Part shown: one piece after another, positions 22,280 to 27,546 of the stretch | Numbering within the stretch: the stretch's first letter is position 1 | Layout of the letters: every line of letters begins with the position of its first letter | Assembly: GCA_035295665.1 (NCBI GenBank) | Contig: DATGIQ010000426.1 | Location: 1 to 27,546 of the forward strand | Length of the DNA stretch: 27,546 nt | Reading direction: 5' to 3' | Source of the DNA: DATGIQ01 sp035295665 | GTDB taxonomy: Bacteria > Planctomycetota > Planctomycetia > Gemmatales > Gemmataceae | Translations under genes and position numbers: made by a program | Notes under the pieces: model-generated | The model's database searches: none | What the model was told of the DNA's origin: nothing | The model's input: the letters and a program-made list of their open reading frames with translations, nothing else

Positions 22280-23649
22280 TGTTGAGCCTCGTTCTCGTCC
22301 AGCAGCCTCACCAGCTCCCCCGCTGCCTTCACCTTCTCGAGCTCCCAGCAGGCTTGCAACACCCGATCGGCACGCTCCTTCCCGTAGCGGGGCTGGACCA
22401 GCGTGCGGAATTTGTGCTCCACTTCTGCGTCGGTCATCGGATTGCGAGCATGACCGCGGGGAAATTCCACTTCCCGCATCAGCTGCCGGCCATTTTGCAG
22501 TCTCACGGTAACTCGATTGGGGATACCGGCCGGATACCGGCTGCTCAGAGCGGCGTCGCGGTGGATGTTCACTTTGGCGACCAGCTCCAACAGGGCCGGA
22601 TCGGTGAAACGCTCGGGGGCGAATTGTGCCAGCGTGACATCGCCGTCCGCCAGGGCCACGGCCGTGCAATAGGGCAGGCTATGATCGGCAGTTTCGCGCG
22701 TCTTGGGCCGCCATTTTTCCGGATCCTTGCCGATGATCTCCACCGCAGCATCAAACGTTTGGATATCGATCGCCGCGACGTTTCGAATGTCCCCGACCTC
22801 CGGGCGAAGCTGTAGCGCGGCGTCGATGGCACTTTGTGAGTGGTACTCCGCCGGCCAAAATTTGATGTAGGTTTGCAAAATCATGAATGGCCGACCTTCG
22901 CCGCCCAGCGGTCCCAACTCGAAGGGCCCGGTCAACAACTTCATGATGCCCAACTCGCCTTCGAAGATCGGAGCCGGTCCCGTCATTCCCTCCGCCGCGA
23001 GGAGAGCCGCGAAGACGCCATTGCGGGCCGCGTTGGCGAAGGCACACCCCTTCCACATGCTCAATTCACCCGCCCGCGTCTGCCGGAGCGCCACATTACA
23101 CACGCCTGCCAAGCCGACCGCTTGCTTGGAGCGCGCGGCATCGAGCCGAAGAACTTTGCAGGCCGCCAGTGCGGCCGAGATGGCTCCATACGTGACATGA
23201 TCCCAGCCATGTTTGCGTAAGCTAGCTGCATCGCAAAGCCGGCACTGCACCTCGTAAGCCAGCACAGCGGCCGTGATCAGCTCCCGGCCGTTGGCCTGAG
23301 CCATGTCGCCGGCGGCGAGGACAGCCGCCAGGTTATCGCTGGGATGAGCCGGCTCCAAGGAGAGATAGGTATCGTTGTAATCGAGGTAACGGATGAGCAA
23401 GCCATTGACGAATGTCGCCCACTCCACCGAGCTTCGAGCACCGCCCAGCAGCCCGGCTCCGGGTCGCCCCTGGACGCGCTCGGCGCAGCGCCGGGCAATC
23501 GCGTACGCATCGGCATCCATCGCTCCCACTGCCGTGGCAAACGAATCTATAAACCGTCGCTTCGCCTCATGAACGACTGGCGCGGGCAGCTTCTCAAAGC
23601 GAAGCGCGGACGTGTATTCGGCCAGGCGATCAGCGAGCGGTTGGGGCAT
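22273..23649 (-). CDS. MmgE/PrpD family protein (2-methylcitrate dehydratase-like)
   Basis: The 458-residue protein starts at an ATG with AAGGAG upstream and has the usual family length. Family features are 'GLLIRYLDYNDTY' (84-95), 'HPSDNLAAVLAAG' (102-114), a helical 'LAYEVQCRLC' segment, 'MWKGCAFANAARNGVFAALLAAEGMTGP', and the smaller C-terminal domain with 'EYHSQSAIDAALQL' and 'SLPYCTAVALADGDVT'. Members dehydrate or isomerise tricarboxylic acids such as 2-methylcitrate, or cis-aconitate in relatives. No methylcitrate synthase or lyase is near, so the substrate is open. The gene follows an MFS permease by 78 bases on the same strand, suggesting uptake and breakdown of one carboxylate. Its last codons and stop fall in a palindromic repeat, so the C-terminus may have been altered. 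Confidence 0.87.
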   Translation of the reverse strand: MPQPLADRLAEYTSALRFEKLPAPVVHEAKRRFIDSFATAVGAMDADAYAIARRCAERVQGRPGAGLLGGARSSVEWATFVNGLLIRYLDYNDTYLSLEPAHPSDNLAAVLAAGDMAQANGRELITAAVLAYEVQCRLCDAASLRKHGWDHVTYGAISAALAACKVLRLDAARSKQAVGLAGVCNVALRQTRAGELSMWKGCAFANAARNGVFAALLAAEGMTGPAPIFEGELGIMKLLTGPFELGPLGGEGRPFMILQTYIKFWPAEYHSQSAIDAALQLRPEVGDIRNVAAIDIQTFDAAVEIIGKDPEKWRPKTRETADHSLPYCTAVALADGDVTLAQFAPERFTDPALLELVAKVNIHRDAALSSRYPAGIPNRVTVRLQNGRQLMREVEFPRGHARNPMTDAEVEHKFRTLVQPRYGKERADRVLQACWELEKVKAAGELVRLLDENEAQQA

Positions 23650-23727
23650 CGAAATCTCCTTGCATCACGATGGATCCGAGTGGAGCCGGTGGCCACTTTG
23701 GTCATTATAACCTTACTCACGGCCGGT

Positions 23728-25011
23728 TCACGTGGCCGTGTTTTCCTTTGCAACCGTGGGCTCCTTCCAAAGGACGAGCAGGGCAAGGAAGCCGAGCATC
23801 GGAACCAGCCCGGCCACCACCACGATCGAGGCATAATCCTGGGTCTGATCGAGCCATTTACCCACGAGCGGGTGCATGCGTGCCGTGGCGTACCAGGTGA
23901 GACAGCCGAGCATGCCGTTCACTTTCCCCTGGTGGCGGACGGTCAGCTCCTGCGTGAACGCATAATAAATGGGAAACAAGCCCAACGCACCGAAACCGAT
24001 GACCAGCAGCAGGCCACAAACCACCATGCGGTTGGCAAGCCACGGTACGGCAACGCTGAATAGCGTGAGGATCATGCAGCAAAGAAACATGAGCCGCCGG
24101 CTCCCGTGTACGGTCATGCCGCCGCGTGCCAGGAACAGGGTGGCGAAGCCGATGGTGAGCGAGCCGGCATCGGTGGCCAGGTAATAGCCGGCGGTAAAAT
24201 AATTCATCTGACTGGGCGTGAAGCCACGATCCTCTTGCAAAAACAACGGCAGCCAAACCCGGAAGAAATGCCAGGTGAGGTTGATCGTGACGGCCATTAC
24301 CAAACATGCCAAGAACCGTCGATCGGCGTAGATCCGCACGACCGCCGGTCCCCGCAAGCGCTCATAGGGACCCGCGGTAGAGGCCCCCGAGTCGGACTCG
24401 GCGGGGGGCAATGTCAGGTCTTCGGAACGAACCGTTGCCAGCCAGAGCAAGACCCAGCCGGCACCGAGCGCGCCAATAACCCGGAAGGGATAAGGCCAGG
24501 TGCCCCCGCCACTCACCAGGGCTTGTACGATCAACGGTGTAAACACGGCACCGATGGCGGCCCCGCTTTGCAGGATGCCGTTTCCCAGGGTGCGTTGGTC
24601 CGGCCGGAGAATGCGCTGGGTGGTACGGAGGGCACAGGGCCAATTGCCGGCTTCAAAAAGGCCGAGCGCAAACCGGCAGGCCAGCAACGGTACGAAACCT
24701 TGTGCAAAACCGGTCAGGAAGCCGGCTATGGACCACCCGAGCAAGGCCGCGGGATAAATCCAGCGCACGTTCCAGCGATCGACGGTCCAGCCGATGGCGA
24801 GCGAGCCCAAGGCAAATGCCAGCCCAAAGGCGTATTCGATTTCGCCGTACTGTTCGTTGTTGATCCCGATCTCATCCTTGATGAGTTTCGCCGTCTGATT
24901 AATCGTTAGGCGGTCCATGTAATTGATCATGGTCGCCAGCAGCAGCAGACCACAGACCCACCATTTCCATGCGCAGAACGGCGATCGTGGTTGGGAAGGA
25001 GGGAGAGGCAT
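23728..25011 (-). CDS. MFS permease of the anion:cation symporter (organic/sugar acid) type
   Basis: The 427-residue protein has twelve predicted helices. The first contains 'TMINYMDRLTINQ' with the NYxDR signature (30-34) of the ACS family, which includes hexuronate, glucarate and phthalate transporters. Other family features are 'IGWTVDRWNVRW' in the loop 2-3 position (about 73-84) and 'RFALGLFEAGNWP' in helix 4 (113-125). The two halves are joined by a cytoplasmic loop near 205-225. Such proteins import carboxylated compounds with protons. The gene lies upstream of, and probably co-transcribed with, the MmgE/PrpD gene. No ribosome binding site precedes the ATG. The exact substrate cannot be read from sequence. 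Confidence 0.85.
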   Translation of the reverse strand: MPLPPSQPRSPFCAWKWWVCGLLLLATMINYMDRLTINQTAKLIKDEIGINNEQYGEIEYAFGLAFALGSLAIGWTVDRWNVRWIYPAALLGWSIAGFLTGFAQGFVPLLACRFALGLFEAGNWPCALRTTQRILRPDQRTLGNGILQSGAAIGAVFTPLIVQALVSGGGTWPYPFRVIGALGAGWVLLWLATVRSEDLTLPPAESDSGASTAGPYERLRGPAVVRIYADRRFLACLVMAVTINLTWHFFRVWLPLFLQEDRGFTPSQMNYFTAGYYLATDAGSLTIGFATLFLARGGMTVHGSRRLMFLCCMILTLFSVAVPWLANRMVVCGLLLVIGFGALGLFPIYYAFTQELTVRHQGKVNGMLGCLTWYATARMHPLVGKWLDQTQDYASIVVVAGLVPMLGFLALLVLWKEPTVAKENTAT

Positions 25012-25049
25012 GACGGCTGGCGAACCTCGGGGCAGGCGGACGCAACGTG

Positions 25050-25068
25050 CCCAGTGTAACAGACTGGG
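25050..25068. promoter_or_regulatory. Small inverted repeat in the MFS / GT2 divergent spacer
   Basis: CCCAGT and ACTGGG flank a seven-base loop, 39 bases before the MFS start. The minus strand carries TACACT inside it, a plausible -10 box, but no convincing -35 lies at the right spacing. It could be an operator for the MFS operon. Confidence 0.3.
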
Positions 25069-25190
25069 CTCCCGGCGACTACGTGCCGCCTCCTCGATCT
25101 GTGAACCAATGGTCGGGGTTCCATGACCGTCCCTGCTGCGTTAAGATGATCCCCATCGAAAACTCGTTTCCCTCTCGGTGGCCCATCCCG

Positions 25191-26339
25191 ATGACCTTGA
25201 GCGTTTGCCTGCTGACTCGCAACGAAGAGAAAAACATCGCCCGTGCCCTGCGGTCCGTGCGCGGGGTTGCCGACCAGGTCATCGTCGCAGATACCGGCTC
25301 CAGTGATCGCACCGTCCCCATTGCGATCGAACTGGGAGCCGAGATTTGCCATGTCGCCTGGCAAGATGACTTTGCCGCCGGACGGGATACCGCGCTCGCC
25401 CGGGCCAGGAGCGACTGGATTCTTTGGCTGAATCCTGACGAGGAATTGCTCGCCACCAGTGAGTCCGAGGTGCGCGCATGCCTGGGCCGACAAGAGGCGT
25501 TTGGCTACTACGTGATCGTCCACGAATTGGTCGAGGCCGATCAGCCACACAACTATAGCGAAACGACGCAGCTGCGGCTCTTCCGGCGCCGGCCGCAGTT
25601 GCGTTCTCAAGGCCGGCTGCATCCGAGTTTCGTGCCACCTTTGGAAGAATTGGCCGAGCACGAAGGGAAACGCCTCTACGTTACCGAAATCCGGCTCCAG
25701 CGGCACGCTTATCTGTCGCAACTGACCGAAGCCAAGCTCCGCTGGGCGGCGCGGCTGCTAGAACTGGAGCTTCGGGATCGGCCTGGCCAGCTGCATTACC
25801 TCATCCAGTATGGACGGACGCTTCTACTGTTGAACGATCCCACGGCCCACGTAGTTTTGGCCGAGGCGGTTGAGCAGCTTCTGCCGTTGCGGTCCGCGCC
25901 CGCGGCACCGCTGCCGGAAGTTCAGCGTCTCCTTGAATATGAGCTAACCGTTTCCCCGGAACAGTCGCGGAGCCGGCTTACCAGGGAAGAAGCCTGTAAT
26001 CTCGCCCAGCGATGGTTTCCGTACAGTCCAGCGATGCTTTGGCGAATTGGGGAATATTACTTCCAGCGCAATGACTTCCGCCGGGCCGCCGAGTTCCTGG
26101 AACGACTCGATGAATGCCGGAGGACGGGCGTCTACGACCGTTCCGAGAGTTTCGACCCGGCCATCTTGGGTGAGCTGGTCGTTCTGAATCTCGGGGTGTG
26201 TTACACCCGGCTGTCCCAGCTGGACAAAGCGGAGCGTTGTTTCCTCTCCCTGTTGGAGAATCCGACCTTCCGGGATCGGGCGGCGCAGAATTTAGCACTG
26301 GTGCAATCGATGCGCGGACAATCGACGAATATGAATTGA
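25191..26339 (+). CDS. GT2 glycosyltransferase with TPR-like C-terminal half
   Basis: The protein has 382 residues from ATG 25191, which puts the first strand 'TLSVCLLTRNEEKNIARAL' at the N-terminus as in the family. An upstream GTG (25047) and ATG (25146) are in frame but only add sequence without family character. The GT-A domain (about 1-210) has 'VIVADTGSSDRT' (30-41, donor binding) and 'DWILWLNPDEELL' (75-87). The metal-binding region reads NPDEE where relatives usually have DADEE, so the first acidic residue is missing. 'TTQLRLFRRRP' and 'GRLHPSF' match the acceptor side of SunS/WaaE-like enzymes. Residues 215-375 form helical pairs ending in a TPR-like 'LVVLNLGVCYTRLSQLDKAERCF'. Substrate unknown. 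The downstream transporter begins within a few bases, so the two may be co-transcribed. Confidence 0.83.
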   Translation: MTLSVCLLTRNEEKNIARALRSVRGVADQVIVADTGSSDRTVPIAIELGAEICHVAWQDDFAAGRDTALARARSDWILWLNPDEELLATSESEVRACLGRQEAFGYYVIVHELVEADQPHNYSETTQLRLFRRRPQLRSQGRLHPSFVPPLEELAEHEGKRLYVTEIRLQRHAYLSQLTEAKLRWAARLLELELRDRPGQLHYLIQYGRTLLLLNDPTAHVVLAEAVEQLLPLRSAPAAPLPEVQRLLEYELTVSPEQSRSRLTREEACNLAQRWFPYSPAMLWRIGEYYFQRNDFRRAAEFLERLDECRRTGVYDRSESFDPAILGELVVLNLGVCYTRLSQLDKAERCFLSLLENPTFRDRAAQNLALVQSMRGQSTNMN

Positions 26340-26350
26340 GGAGCCACACC

Positions 26351-27546
26351 CTGAACAAGCAGCCTCGTCGAATTCTTCCCTCTATTCTTCCCCACTGCGT
26401 CCTCGGCGCCTCTGGGCGGCACGCTTTCCAAAAGGGGTGCGCGCAGCGACGCACAACCCGAACCTGGCTCGTGGTGCTCTCGGTTCTGTTGGCTGTTCCA
26501 GTCCAATCCCGCGCCGGCCAAGCCGAGAGCCAGCGTCCGCTCATCTGGGCTTCCGATGCCGAGGGGGGGGCGCCGTACATTTTCAAGAGTCCGAAAAACG
26601 TCCAGGAGAATATCGGCTTCGAAGTGGATCTGATCAACGCCTTGGCCCAGGAATTGGGCCGGCCGATCCAGTTCAAACAATACAGCTTCCAAAGCTTGAT
26701 CCCGGGCTTGGAGCGCGGGGAACATGGCGACTTCGATTTCGCAATGGACGGGCTCGAAGTGACGCCGGAGCGCAAGGAACAGGTTCGCTTCAGCCGGCCC
26801 TATTACATCTACAAGCTCCAACTGGTTGCCCGCGCCGGGGACAAGCGATTTGAAACGCTGGAGCAATGCCGTGCGTTGGGTGGCACGGTGGGGACCATGG
26901 AAGAAACCGCGGCCGAGCGGCTGCTCGCGGAGATGAAGATCAAGAAAGCGAGCTACGACGCCCCGGTGCAAGCGTACGATGACCTCGCCATCGGCCGCAT
27001 CGATGCCGTGCTCATGGACTTGCCCATCGCCATCTACTACGCCCAGCCGAGACCTGAGCTGCGGTTTGCCGGCGAACCGCTCGGCAAAGGGTTCTACGCC
27101 ATCGCCTTCTCCAAGCGAAAAGAGACCCTGGCCCAGGAATTCGACACCGCCCTGGAGCATCTGATCCAGAAGGGCACGCTGCGGCGGATCTACGAGAAAT
27201 GGAACCTCTGGAACGATGACCAAAATGAGTTACTCCTAGCCAAGATCGGCGACATCACCGGGGAATCGGGCAATCTCTGGACCTTGAGTCTTTACCTTCC
27301 TCTCCTCCTGAACGGCGCTTGGGAGACGATCGAAATCAGCGTGGTCAGCATGGTGCTGGCGATCCTCCTGGGCCTGATGATCGCCGTGGCCCGGCTGTAC
27401 GGTCCAGGGCCCCTGCCATTGTTGGCCACGGCCTATGTCGAATTCTTTCGCGGCATCCCGGTGTTGATCCTGCTATTTTTCCTGTATTACGGTTTGCCAG
27501 AAGTCGCCAAGCAGGCGGGCCTGAGTATCACACTCGACCTGGGCCC
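26351..27546 (+). CDS. Amino-acid ABC transporter: substrate-binding protein fused to permease; 3' end beyond the window
   Basis: The frame is open to the right edge. The binding domain (SBP_bac_3 type, about 64-300 from the start given) shows 'WASDAEGGAPYIF', 'GFEVDLINALAQELGR', 'DFAMDGLEVTPERKEQVRFSRPYY' and 'GTLRRIYEKW', as in GlnH/HisJ proteins. After a short linker, 'LPLLLNGAWETIEISVVSMVLA' and 'VEFFRGIPVLILLFFLYYGLP' mark the HisM/GlnP-type permease; the fused order is known from Gram-positive GlnPQ. It should import a polar amino acid with a separate ATPase not seen here. A signal-type segment ('TRTWLVVLSVLLAVPVQSRAGQ') precedes the binding domain. No in-frame ATG lies upstream: a CTG at 26351 has GAGGAG seven bases before it. 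TTG 26336 and GTG 26471 or 26474 are alternatives with no ribosome site. Confidence 0.88.
   Translation, partial: MNKQPRRILPSILPHCVLGASGRHAFQKGCAQRRTTRTWLVVLSVLLAVPVQSRAGQAESQRPLIWASDAEGGAPYIFKSPKNVQENIGFEVDLINALAQELGRPIQFKQYSFQSLIPGLERGEHGDFDFAMDGLEVTPERKEQVRFSRPYYIYKLQLVARAGDKRFETLEQCRALGGTVGTMEETAAERLLAEMKIKKASYDAPVQAYDDLAIGRIDAVLMDLPIAIYYAQPRPELRFAGEPLGKGFYAIAFSKRKETLAQEFDTALEHLIQKGTLRRIYEKWNLWNDDQNELLLAKIGDITGESGNLWTLSLYLPLLLNGAWETIEISVVSMVLAILLGLMIAVARLYGPGPLPLLATAYVEFFRGIPVLILLFFLYYGLPEVAKQAGLSITLDLG

Overview
The window looks like a piece of a Planctomycetota chromosome, probably from the Gemmatales or a relative. This is inferred from content, not from a marker gene. The signs are moderately high G+C, two large secreted proteins that begin with a short basic leader ending in an 'LEDR/FEDR..(L/P)S' motif, a sigma / anti-sigma / double-PDZ cluster, a large soluble TPR protein, and dispersed palindromic 'AAGCCTGAAGCGC' repeats between genes. 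There are no rRNA, tRNA, CRISPR, IS, phage or plasmid genes. It reads as ordinary chromosomal DNA, rich in envelope and surface functions.

Layout from left to right. 1-4379 is all on the minus strand: a PhnD-like periplasmic binding protein, an MMPL/RND transporter just downstream of it, and, behind its own good promoter, the start of a secreted, possibly outer-membrane protein that runs off the left edge. 4380-5303 is a 0.9-kb region with no convincing gene. It leads into a 1,086-residue beta-strand-repeat surface protein (5304-8564, +) that carries a recent 262-bp internal duplication. A palindromic terminator-like region separates this from a convergent block on the minus strand: ECF sigma factor, membrane anti-sigma factor, double-PDZ secreted protein and a GT21-like membrane glycosyltransferase (12607 down to 8693). 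Next on the minus strand are a small secreted protein of unknown function, a 746-residue LEDR-type secreted protein with four DUF4214-type repeats, and a secreted two-domain esterase.

The esterase is divergent from a GT39-like membrane glycosyltransferase (17977-19608, +). A 0.6-kb spacer follows that holds the remnant of a CARDB-like extracellular domain, then a TPR protein (20231-22201, +). Convergent to it is a minus-strand pair, an MFS organic-acid-type permease and an MmgE/PrpD protein. Divergent from that pair are a GT2 glycosyltransferase with a TPR-like C-terminus and a polar amino acid ABC transporter protein in which the binding protein and permease are fused. The latter is cut by the right edge and appears to use a non-standard start codon.

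The clearest functional groupings are sigma/anti-sigma/PDZ (probably envelope sensing), MFS plus MmgE/PrpD (uptake and dehydration of a carboxylate), and PhnD-like protein plus MMPL. I found no convincing new defence, mobile or biosynthetic system. The best leads are the apparent CTG start, the repeat family that supplies a stop codon, the near-identical duplication in the surface protein, the CARDB-like gene fragment, and a short upstream ORF that abuts the surface protein start.
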